From Diphasiastrum complanatum (Eukaryota; Streptophyta; Lycopodiopsida; Lycopodiales; Lycopodiaceae), in contig CM055096.1 in NCBI GenBank assembly GCA_029204225.1, forward strand, positions 63,765,240-63,829,239: 64,000 bases of DNA, written 5' to 3'. Of the stretch, positions 1 through 11,700 are shown in pieces (position 1 is the first letter of the stretch; every line of letters starts with the position of its first letter). The position numbers and the translations under genes are program-made. The notes under the pieces were generated by a model that saw nothing but the letters and a program-made list of their open reading frames with translations, was not told the origin of the DNA and made no database searches.

Positions 1-413
1 TCATTAAGCTGATTATACACCTTCTATCCATTTTGAATTCAATCCAATTATATTATTGCATTCAGCTATTACATCAATATGAATGTGCTCTATTTTTAGT
101 ACAAGTTTCTTATTCAATTCAATTTTGATGTAGAATGATAAAATGTCTAGACTATCTAATACTTCTACGAACAATGATCTAATGAATTTGTGTTTGTCTA
201 TGTAGTCAATTGTTTTGATTCTGATGATTCCAATGATCGAATCAAGTAGAACCAGACGTGTCGTTCTGCTGCTGGACAAATTGATTGGATCAGATAGGCA
301 TAGTTCATGTACTGAGGAAAAGCTCATTCTACAGAGCTTCTCATCATTAGCCCAACACGGTATCAGATCATATCCTATTTTCATAGCATGATTCTACCAA
401 ATTGATAAAATAA
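1..413. other. No recognisable gene at the left edge
   Basis: A 123-codon open frame on the minus strand (13-384) has no domain I recognise, and its composition looks like chance AT-rich sequence. It directly precedes copia gag debris on the plus strand, so it may be TE flank. I see no promoter, RNA gene or repeat here. Confidence 0.3.
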
Positions 414-1523
414 TTGCTTTCTTGTTTTAATAACATAGCCCGATTTCTAATTCATAGATTATTCCAATTGTCAAAAGCTACAAAAACTCCCATATGGATT
501 CTCAAAGTAAGACTAGATGCACAAGTTGGATGGATCCAACTATTACTTATGCAACTTTTAGATGAAAATTGTACTAATGGCCAAAGAGTTATGAGATCTT
601 GTTACAGACATAGAAATCAAACCCAAAGCTGATGATGCTTCCATTTCTAAATGGAAACTGAAGGATGGTAAAGCTTTCTCTTTAATTATTCTTGATATAT
701 CAGACACCCAAATCCACCATGTAACTGAAGCCCAAACTTTGAAAGAAGTATGAGACATTCTTAGCATGCTCTTTGAAGTGAGAGATGTCACTTCTAAGTT
801 ACATCTCAGAATAAAATTCTTAACACTCACAATGGCTAATGGTAATTCAATGGAAAATCATATTAACCAGTTCAAAAATCTGTACCAAATGGCAGTTGTC
901 GGATAAGCTATCAATGATCAAGATGCAATTATGATATTGCTATCTAGCTTGGCACCCGTAGATGAAAATTGGGCAATGATTGTGTCAACCACTCAAATTT
1001 AACTCTTTCTAAAGTCATCGATATGTTGTTGGAGGAAGACAATCAAAGACATGGCACTTCCACATCATTGAATGCAAATTTACACGCTCTATATACAAAT
1101 AAAAATTTGAAAATTTAGACAAAGAAAGTTAAAAGTAATTCAAATCAAATTAAAATCCAAAGGTGGATCTAAATCAAGATCAATCGTCAAATTCACAACC
1201 CAAGAAAGAGATGTTCCATAAGTAATGCAAGCATATTAATCATGATGATCAAGATTGTAGTCAACAACAACAACAACAAGAAATCAAATCAACAAGCCAA
1301 TGTAATTGCTAAATCATCTCAAACTTGTGTTCTAGATGTGAATGAAGATGCATTCATGACCACTCATCAAAGAATACAAAATTATAATGCATGGTTTTTT
1401 AGTTTTGGAGCCACTCAACACATGACCTATCATGCCCACAACTCTCATGTGCAAATGGTCATAATTAATGGTTGGAGGCCTAAACTCTTGATGGTGGAGT
1501 TTTATGGGTCTATGAATGGATGA
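414..1523 (+). pseudogene. Ty1/copia gag-protease remnant
   Basis: With several frameshifts and stops, the plus strand reads as a copia Gag. The stretch at about 650-1000 gives a UBN2-type capsid with pieces such as FSLIILDISDTQIHHVTEA, TLKEV and SMENHINQFKNLYQMAVV. A basic and asparagine-rich stretch follows, then WFFSFGATQHMTYHAHN near 1390-1440. The last piece matches the copia aspartic protease start (normally W-F-x-DSGAT-x-H-M), but the catalytic DSG has become SFG. No integrase or RT follows before the (GA)n tract, so the copy is 3'-truncated. Stops at several former Gln or Trp positions show it is dead. Confidence 0.7.
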
Positions 1524-1602
1524 TGTGGCATAGATAGGTTGCATAGGTGTCCAGTGAGGTGTCACAATGCACTTGTACAACTGTGGTGTCTTTTTTTTGG
1601 AA

Positions 1603-1606
<4 letters not shown>

Positions 1607-1667
<61 letters not shown>
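1607..1667. repeat. (GA)n microsatellite
   Basis: About 30 uninterrupted GA units directly follow the copia remnant. They create artefactual Ser/Leu-rich open frames on the minus strand. Confidence 0.97.
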
Positions 1668-1670
<3 letters not shown>

Positions 1671-2107
1671 GAACAATCTGAATAGAAACGTTTAGCTTTC
1701 CAATGTTCTTATTTTTACACAAATGTCACTTGCAATTTAGTTCAAAATGGACCAAAATAAAAAAATGGCTAGACTATTTTAGGATCTTGTCTTGAAATAT
1801 GATATTGACGTTCTTGTCTCTTTTGCATCTGATCATTATTATTTTTGTGCCTGGACTAGCTTGCATATTGAAAACATCACAACAAGCACTTGAAGAATAC
1901 ATGTGATATTTATACGTGTTCTTATTGTATGTAAGATGTACCAATTTGTCGACATGGATTGCCAATAGTAACTCATTGTTATTGACTACATGAATATTCT
2001 TGTATCTCTTCATATTCATTGTTTGGGCTCATCTTTTAAAAGAAAAAAGACAAACAAGTTGGCTATAGAGGGCAACACCCTTGTCATAACCACCCTTGCT
2101 TGTGTAA

Positions 2108-2143
<36 letters not shown>

Positions 2144-3600
2144 TAGAACAATTCTGAACAGAATAGAGTAAACTAAAACTAAAAAATAGACAAAAATACA
2201 CATCATGTAGAATGTGCTAATATATTTAGACAATGTAGTATATTTTTGCAAATGAGTGGCTTCATAAAATCATTTACTCCATTGTTCACGTCATTGTCAA
2301 TGTAAGTGTGTAAATAGTGTCACCAACATTGGCTCGCTATCCGCGATCCCGCAACGGACAAGAAAGCCCTTGGCAAGCCTACACACTTGCATTGAAACCC
2401 TTAGCACATGCATTGGAGTCCCTGTGTTGGTGCATTGGGGCGCAAATAGTCTTTCAATATATTGCAAAAAAGCTCGTCTAGGTAGCAAAAAAGCTCGCTT
2501 GAGAAAGCTCGCCAAAAATCATCCCCAAGTTGCCCAAAGAAAGATGATTGGGTATAACTTCTCAACATTTTGGGTTCTAGTACTACTGGCACAAAGTACA
2601 AGTGTAAGACTTTCATACACATCTATGTACCTAGATATTAATTTTTACAACTTTTTATTATATTTGAGAAGATATTAAAGGTAAGGTTTTACCTCTAAAA
2701 AAAGTATTGCTTGTCATAAATATGATTTGAAAATGATTATAATCTTTCTTGAATTTGTTCATAATGCAGCCCTACAAAGATGACAATCTCATACATGTGA
2801 AACAAGTGTTGTGCATGGAAAGGTAAACAAAATTTGTTTAGTAGTAATTCGAAGTTAAAGTACCCTAGTTCTGAACATTTATGTTTTACTAAGTGAAACT
2901 ATTGGCCAAACATATATACGTATTAACATCCATTCTCAGGTGCTTGTAATTTATATGCAATTCTCTGTTTTTATGAATTCAGATCTTTCCTTTTATCACC
3001 AAAAGATGATTCTAATTAGTAGGTATCCTTGAGTCTTTTTTCATAAAATCGATACCTTGATTTTCCAAAATACTTAATGTTGTTGCATTTGCTATCTCAC
3101 ATAGAATAAATTACATCAAATTTTCCACACAAAATACTGTGTTTCATAAGTTCTTTGTTGAAGTTTTCTAAATTCTGAAATAGTTTCTTAACCCCCACCA
3201 TTTTGAGGTGAAATGACCTAATCACACAAATTTGGGTTATCAAAATTTTCTAGCAGAAAGAGTGGTCCAACTACGTGATGGATTCAAAATCTTTCTATCA
3301 AGTGAGCAGCTGAATTTCTAAAATTTATAGTGGAAAAGATATATAAATTTCCAACAAACCTTTTGTGTCGACATTTCATGAAGGTTAGTGGGTAGACAAG
3401 TTGTTGAAAGAATTGTTGCCAACAATAGACTCGATATCATGTTTTTTCTGAAATATGAAGCCTTACATTTTTTGTGGGCAATGTAACATGAATGTAAATC
3501 ATCATAGAAAAGATCAACGGTCTAGTAGTGCAATCTATCCATACTTATTATTATGATCTAACTGATTACTAATCTTTTTGTTTTGGCCACCTAGCTAAAA
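1668..3600. other. Intergenic, no gene; (AT)n at 2110-2141
   Basis: AT-rich sequence with a pure (TA)n run of about 16 units at 2110-2141. Opposed open frames around 2297-2680 overlap short repeated AAAAAGCTCG motifs and have no recognisable domain. I see no convincing coding sequence or RNA gene. This is the region downstream of the DLH gene, which is transcribed leftward and ends at 3920. Confidence 0.5.
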
Positions 3601-3850
3601 ATGATTAAATAGTGGTTATACCATGTAATAAGAGTAAAGAAACAACTTTGTGCAAGTGAAATAGAGTTCTCCTCTCCCTCTTTTTGCTACTAAACCTTCA
3701 AAATTACTAAATGAAAAATTAAGGGATACCAGCCACGTAGTGATGCTTGAAAACCAACAACATGCATATTTAAGAAAAAGATCTGCATCTTACTCAAAGT
3801 TTCTCAAATTTAAAAATAACTCGCCTTTGTCACATAGCACGATACATAAA

Positions 3851-3880
3851 TTTATTCAAAACAACATATTATCGTTTATT
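3851..3880 (-). promoter_or_regulatory. Candidate polyadenylation signals of the DLH gene
   Basis: On the minus strand AATAAA occurs at 3875-3880 and again at 3851-3856, about 40-65 bases beyond the TAG stop of the DLH frame. That is a plausible position for near-upstream poly(A) elements in a plant gene. The hexamers are seen in the sequence; their use is inferred. Confidence 0.4.
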
Positions 3881-3919
3881 TCATATGATATGTCCAAAAC
3901 AAGGTTATCAGGTATTTCC

Positions 3920-4141
3920 CTATATGGAACTTCTTTGCTTAATGTACTTGCCAAACCATTCATCAAATCTCGACCATGCTATTTTGACAGCTTCTGGGTC
4001 ATGCTCAGCAAAACCGCATTCTATTTTTCGATTGATTGCATCAGGTGAACTATTCATGAATGCATGCCCATTATTTGGATAGATGTAGATCTCATAGGGC
4101 ACTCCAGCTGCTTGCAGCTTTGCTTCTAGTGACTTGGCTGC
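3920..4141 (-). CDS. DLH exon 5 (C-terminal)
   Basis: Acceptor GAATCAG|GCAGCC. It encodes the last 73 residues, AAKSLEAKL to the TAG at 3920-3922. It carries the catalytic His203 in NNGHAFMN and the C-terminal helix AWSRFDEWFGKYI. Confidence 0.93.
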   Translation of the reverse strand, partial: AAKSLEAKLQAAGVPYEIYIYPNNGHAFMNSSPDAINRKIECGFAEHDPEAVKIAWSRFDEWFGKYIKQRSSI

Positions 4142-5648
4142 CTGATTCCAACAACCATGCACATAATGCAACTTCAACTAGCTGTTCAGCACCGTATATT
4201 GAAAGTGCAAATAGTGGACTCCTTACCTAGGGACTCATTACTAGCACTACGAGAGAAAAAACTTGCTACAGATTAAATGAGCAAGTGATCAATAGAAGGT
4301 GAGCTATTTCCAGGAGAAAGAACACTTATTTCCAAAAGAACGTAACTCGGACACTGTTTGGACCATGCATGAAGGTAAGAAAATGGTTTTTTTTTCACAC
4401 AAACTGATTGCTTTATAAAAAATTTCTAGCAATTTCAAAAATACACTTTGACTGCCAAAGAAAATATGTTCCCAAAAGCTAATAAGAAGGGCTTCTTTTT
4501 TAGTACAATTTTCATTAATTAAATTACTGGCAAAATGTTGGGAATAATGACTATTTTGGTGTCCACTATATGTATAATATTGGGTACAAGTGATGCGGCT
4601 TAATCATGTACATGTAATACTGAAGCCCAAAAGATAATCATCAGAGCTCGTATAGTAGGCACAAAACGCAATGTGCTAGAGTACTAAGTCAGTTGAGGCA
4701 TCCACTTATTTCGTAATTAGGTTGTCTACCTCAAGGGCCCTGGTAGTGTCTAAACACCCTACCGCAAGCTTCTTCACTGATAATGATTACAGTACCGTGG
4801 AGCTTCTACCTTGAGGTACATACATGTACTTGGGGGTTAGTGTGTGATTCCCTTCATTATGTAGTACATGTTTCCTATGAAGTTGTAAGTGATGTTCTTC
4901 TATCTCTGGGATCTCTTCGGTCAATGCTACATGTGTGCATGTGAGATCTTCCAACCTGGTATGAGAGCAACATGTGTGCTTGTGGGCCTGTGCCAGTGTA
5001 CTGTGCCCCTGCAGGTTGTGAAACTCTAGTTCAATTTGCTCCTTGTTGAGACTGTTTGCTTTCAAGTTGAAGCTGTGTGCGAACAAATTTGAAGTTGTGG
5101 AGAAACCTTCATTCTCAGGTTAGCAATCAGGAGGGTGAAGCATTTGTGATTTCAAGAAGCACTTTTGTCAATGAGGTAAAGGGTAAGACTCAAACATGAT
5201 GAAGGCTAGCACTAGACTAGTCCATTTCCAATCAGCCTCTACTGAACATGTACATTGACACTTGCTATAACAAGAAGTTTTTAGGCACTAACCCAAAAAC
5301 CCACCAAACAACTTTCAAAACTCAGAGATAAGGCCTACCTCAACATCTGAGAAGCCTGCCATATTGTCCAGCTCCCCAAAATGACCTTGCACTGGAGTTT
5401 TTGCACATGATGCATCAGCTAATTCTGGTGGAGGAACACCGTAAAAGGCTACAGCTGCATCGATTTCAGGTACGAGCACAGCACTTGCGATTGACAGAGC
5501 TCCACCCATGCAGAATCCAGTGACTCCAACCTTCAATCAATAGTAGTATAATATAAGCTTAATCAAATAAAAGAACGGTAGTATACACATAAAGGAGACG
5601 TAGTTTAGGTAAACAGTAACTAAATTTGAGAAGAGGGGCAAAGTAACT

Positions 5649-5711
<63 letters not shown>

Positions 5712-8700
5712 CCCTAATGTGTTGCACTTATGGTACGGGAGATGCTCTTACTCTGACAGGATATGTGTCAGATAGCTCAGCAGACTTATTTTAGTTCTCA
5801 GCTCCAAATTAACTCTTTCTTCGACAGGATACAAAGTCTGACGATGATGATGATGATGATGACGACGATGACGACACGGCTATTCAGAGTTACCCGACCT
5901 ATCATGAGGAGTCACACTTCTCTAGACGACGTCAGCGGCTACCAGATCCAACTCATGTTGCGGCTCATATCACATCCTTTTACAGCATCAGCAAGACATG
6001 ATGATAGTGCTATATCTTATTTTTGACATTTAGTAGCAGCTATATTTATGTATATCTCCTCACTTTATAGCAATTAGATGTGTTGTTTTTTATTACTATT
6101 TCAAAGACGTTTCATTCAGCCCACATACTTGAGATGTACTTTTTCCAGTCTTATATGCCTTTTGGCATGGAAAAGACATTAACAAAGCTGTCTTTCTTCT
6201 CTGAGCCTTGTGCACAAATCAGGTCTTGATACAGTAGGAGCCCAGTCCTTTTTCTCAAAATATATATGTTCTAAATGATGAAAGTAGATGAGTTACTCTT
6301 TACTACAATAAAAACTTATGGAAACCTACTTAGTGGCAGTTGCTGAAAATCAAGTTCCTTAACATTATCTACAAACCCTATTTTATTTCCAACAGTGAAA
6401 ACATCTTGGAATGTCAAATTGATTCAATGAGGGCTTTAAATCCTCCATGATTCTGTATATAACATTCAAACCCTCCAGGTGCCAATGCAATTATGCTAGC
6501 AGCTACACTTTATGTTTGTTGCTTGATCTTTTTTTACAACAAACAAATTCAATTTAAGCTTTTTTATCACACCAGACACACACTCCAGTTGTTCTATGCC
6601 TAGTCTTTAATTTCAAGCTCCAGTTTTAATCCCTCAAAGGCCTTACACAAGGTTAGATACTAAGCAACTCTAGGTAGCCAGGGACTTCAAAAATTGGTAA
6701 GCACAACCTTGGACCTAACTTAATGACTCACAGGCCCTCAGATAGAACATATAGTTAATAAGGCCTCATTATTAGTTGGCTGATAGTTTGGAAACTTGTT
6801 GCGTTAATCCAAGTGCACCTCAAATGCAGATTAGAATTGCTAAGTATCAAATTCAGCTTAGGTGTAAATATTGTTGTTTGATAAATGTTCTGCATCAGGT
6901 TGCTCTTTACACTGCAGTATTCCCTCTATGTACGTTCTGTTGGGTTAATTTGTTCCTAACTAGGCATAAGAGCACTTTTTGGGTAGAGAGACAGTGGGTG
7001 CTATCGTTCTCATACATCGCATAAACATTATCAGTGAACAATGAATTGTTCACATCCATTTTCTTGGGTTCACGAACTCCCATTTTCATTTTTGGCTTCC
7101 AGTTCTCTATGATGGTCAAATTTTCAATGTAATTGGATCTTTTCCTTCCTGTCCTTTCAATATCATATAACCCTTTGTTCACATCATATTTCAAAGGATA
7201 GGGCAAATTGCAATAGAGATTCCACTTTCTCCAACATCTGAGCATTTTTTCAATAATTTTGTGTAGAGGCATGAAACCGTGTCCAAGCGTGCACATAGAG
7301 AAGTATGGAATTGTGTGACATAACACTCCCACCCTCAAAAGAAACTAAAATAATGTAGTTGCCGCAAGATATAAACTGTAAACCTGCATGGCAATAGAAA
7401 GCTCATCATGGAGTGTATTCTACTAAAAACTATGAAGCTTTGTCAAGGAACGAGGATGGCCCAAGAATGCAAAATGAAGGCATCAAGATAAATGTCTCCC
7501 TCAAAGTTGCTACAAATGTGGATATACCAAGCTAGTCATATGGCCCAAAGCTACACATAAAGGTACTAGTAGGATTACCATAGCACCAACCTCATAGGAC
7601 AAATGTTGCTGCTGTGTATCAAAGAATAAGGGGGAAATTCTACGTTGCTACAACGCATAGATGCACCGCGATTCTGAATCGTGTTTCAAAATCGCGATCA
7701 GAATCGCAATTCTGAAACGCCGGAATCACGCAGAATCGTTTTTTTTTTTTGAAATTTTTTTAGGCAATATGGGTATCAGATGAAAGCTCTGATTGAGAGC
7801 ATTATGACTGTGTAGTTTGCCGACTGTTTCGGGTGCGAAACACCAAAAAGTGTGTTTTCACTCAGGGGGTTGGAAGGCCAAGTCATGAAAAGGCCTTGCC
7901 GTCGGGGCCAGGACCCCGCCATTGGGGGGTGTTGCCCCCCAAACCCCCCACTGACGGGCTACTGCCCCCCGGACCTCCTGTTTCTCGGGGTGCTACCGCC
8001 CCCGAACCCCCTAGAGCTTCCTGCTATATAGACACTGTAGATAAAAATGCTACCGCCCCCCCGTAGATAAAAATGGGGTCCAAATGCGCGCCGAGAAGGG
8101 CCCAATATTTATGCCCCCAACTGTATGCACATTTCACTCACATCTCCAGTGAAACGATTGCAAAAGTGATCATCATCCATACAGTTGATAGCCCAAACTT
8201 TAGGATTAACATTTACTGAAAACCAGAGCAAAAGACAACCAGATAGCTACTGAAAATAAGATCTGTTTGTGCCTCATCTACTGCACTTCTGAGAGGCAAA
8301 ACGCTGGTTTGACCATTGATCCCCTAAAAAAATTTCAGCCATAAGCTATTTTTCCAACAAAAAAAAAAAAAAAAAATTTTTGCGATTCTGGGTTCAGAAT
8401 TGCGATTCATGAATTGCGGACCCAGCGAATCGCGATTCGGTGCATCTATTCAAAGAAGAATTTCCATTCAATATGTTGAAAGCTTTATTTGAATGAGCTT
8501 TGATAAGAATTGAATTTACAGTATGATAAATAGTCGAATCAAGCATAGACCTGATATTTTGAAGATTACCAAAACTACATTTATTTTTGACAAAACTAGA
8601 CTGACTCAAAGATATTTAAACAAGCAGGAAAGGATGGAGAATATGAGCTAGAGCCTTACCTTACAAATCAGTTTATAAGTTGTGCTCAATGTGGTTAGTG

Positions 8701-11700
8701 GTCTAATAACTTAACCAAAGAGAGGAAGGGGGCTCTTCAGGATTAGCTTCATAAGTTCTTCATTGACCGAGTCTCAGAGCTACTATCTTAGCAATTGATT
8801 GAGCAAAGTCTATCAGGTTATCTTTTAGTATATTCCAGTGGGCAAAAAAAAATCAAAATGTCACTCCATCTACTACGGAAGTTTTCTCTTGATGTAAGGA
8901 CTTGAGGGCTGAAAAGTGTGAAAACAAAGAGATATCTACATTCTTGGAAAAGCTAAATTGTTGGAGACTTTGACGAGACTGCAAACTAAGCACAAAACGT
9001 AAGGAGCTCCAAAGGTGATTCAGACTAGACATCATAGAATAGACATCTATTTTACCTTTGAAGATCCATTCTCTTTTAGCCATTTTGCAGATGCTGCTAT
9101 GTCCTTGACAGCACCCTGCCAATCTAGTCCTTCCAAGAGGTGTTGAGCTTCTGCTACATCAAGACCAACTTTTCCACGATATAAACTGTAGAACAAAGAC
9201 ACAAAAAGAATCATACAGTAAGTAATACCAAAGGGAAAAGACATTGCAACAATTTCAAAAGACTCATTATAAAAAAAAATGAAAAAGAAACAAACTATAA
9301 CAATGACAATCTCATTCTATTGAAATATAAAGTTTGGACTACGATAATCACATGACGCATAAACTCCAAACAGCACTATTTTATTTTCATTACTTCCTAC
9401 CATAGTTGCACTACTTGCGGTCCAGAATGTTTCGGGTACAGGATGGTCCAGTTTAGGTGCATTCATCCATGTTGGGTTCTGTCAAGGATAAAAATTCAAA
9501 ACTTACCTCTAGCCTGTTCGTTACGATCACAGATGATTCCAGTGGAACAGAGACAGAGAACTGTAGAGCAATTGTACCTCGCTTTTTGCTTCGGGGGGCG
9601 CTGCCCCCCCCTGCACCCCCCGTAGATAAAAATGGGGGGGGGGGGGGGGGGGGGGGGGGGGTGATGTGTGCCGATAAGGGCCCAATATTTATGCCCCCAA
9701 CTGTATGCACATTGCACTCACATCTCCAGTGAAATGATTGCAAAAGTGATCATCATCCATAGAGTTGATAGCCCAAACTGTAGCATTAACAATTACTGAG
9801 AACCAGAGCAAATAACAACCAAATAGCTACTGACTTTTATCTATTTGTGCCCTATCTACTGCACTTTTGGGAGGCAAAATGCTGGTTTGACCCTTGCTGC
9901 CCTAAAAAATTACAGCCTTATAAGCTATTTTTCCAAAAAAAAAAAGTTAAAATTTTTGCACGTTTTGCGGCTCGCAAATTGCGGACTCTACGAATCACAA
10001 TTCGCTGCAACTATGCTTCCTACCACCAACATCAACAATTCAAATTCCATTGTATCGATTTCTTGTATGTTTTGGAATATAGGCCTCAATAAAAGACAAG
10101 GGAGATGCTTAAAGATCTGTCGATAATTTGCTCAATACCTTCGGCTTATATTAAGCACTGAATTTGATTGCGCTCACTTTTCTCTTGATAAGATCAAGCC
10201 AAATCATCATAAAGTTGGCACGAGAAGCCAAGTGTATAGATGGCATCCCCAATTCAATTGATGCAAGTAATTGCCAGACCATATCTAGAATAGCACATTA
10301 GCTTACTCAAGCAAAAGCTCCAAGAATGATGCTTAGAGAAGAATGTAGGCTAATAGCAAGTTAATATTAGATAGTAAATTGTCGAGTCAAGACCAAGAAC
10401 TCGCCTGACTGTAGTCTATGTTGAATACAAGGTTTTGCTATGCTAGAAGCTACTTACTGAAGTATCACCTGCACAACAATGATAGTATGATGCAAACAAG
10501 CAAGTTTCTACCTCAAGCTTTGCAAATCGGTCTACTAGGAGGTACTAGTAACCAAATGCCGGAGTCCAAAAGTCACTTGCCTAATATATAGATTCTTATT
10601 AACAAGTCAAGGGCCAGGAGTCAATCATATGGTCAACTATCAAATTTACAACCAATAACAATGTGGGACTAGATAGTAGCAAAGGCCCAAATAAATGCCA
10701 ACAATCTCTCCCACCTCAAAAAAAGCTCTTCAATAATGGATCTCAAAGTAAAAAAAATATTAATAGTGAAAGAAGATCACCATCATATCGGGATATCCAA
10801 TCCCATAGGTCAAAATCCCTCTCACATAATGTAGGATCTGCTTGGTTGCATGCCAATGTGCTTCAGTAGGATGACTCACGCATTGACTTGCAATCCCAAA
10901 CACATGAGCAATATCTGACCTGGTGGTTGTAAGGTAAATCAAGATTTCCTATTGACAGTAGAGTCTCATTTGCAAGTGAAAGATGATCATTCTTTGATGG
11001 CTTGTGTGCTAATTGGCTTGCTTTCTTGCATACCAAATTTCTTCAAGATTTTATGTGCGTACTTTGCTTGGGAGATAAAAAGACAATGCATCCCTTTCCA
11101 GACCTCAACTCCTAAGCAATAGTGTAGCAAACCCAAATCTTTCATGTCAAACTCACAAGAAAGGATGTCCTTAACACAAGCAATAAGTTTCTTATTGCTT
11201 CTTGTGATGACTAAGTCATCCACATAGAGCAAAATAACAATAGAGTCTTCACCTTCCTTCAAGACATAAAAATTGTCGACGTACTCTTTTGAAACCCTTG
11301 CTTTGCAAAGTACTCATCAATTCAGCTATACCAAGCCCTCTTTTCTAAACCTAAGCTTTTGCTATTTTGCTATTTGCTTTAGGCTCTTAGCTTTTCTCAT
11401 TCATTAGAGAAACTATTTAAGTAGGCTGGCGCCCCACCACAATCATTCTATTATGCTAGAGCAATTGCTCAATTCTCCTATGATCTGAATTCTCTCTATG
11501 CTTGGTTTTGTGTGAGTGCTAGTAGGACTAGTATCTTCATCTAGAATTTGTATCACAAATTTTGACAAGAGGGAGGGGGGGAAAAAACTCCTATTGTCTA
11601 TGTGTGTGTTTATGAAAGTTTGGCATATAAAACTTTAGTTAGAACCGACTAAGGAATAGTAGAATCATGAATACCTTGTGCACAAGCATGTGCATTGTGT

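Noticed and set aside
1332-1722. Minus-strand open frames rich in Ser/Leu
   Set aside because: They are translations of the (GA)n microsatellite and carry no other protein-like content.
5763-6026. Frame with a run of Met or, one frame over, Asp codons
   Set aside because: An acidic run followed by about 40 residues might be a transposase tail, but there is no supporting domain and the (GAT)n run is simple sequence.
7440-7580. Possible zinc knuckle CYKCGYTKLV on the plus strand
   Set aside because: Only half of a CCHC motif and no gag sequence around it; too weak to call.
7833-8066. Pro/Gly-rich open frame
   Set aside because: Arises from C- and G-runs inside the non-autonomous hAT element; the related copy at 9401 does not preserve it.
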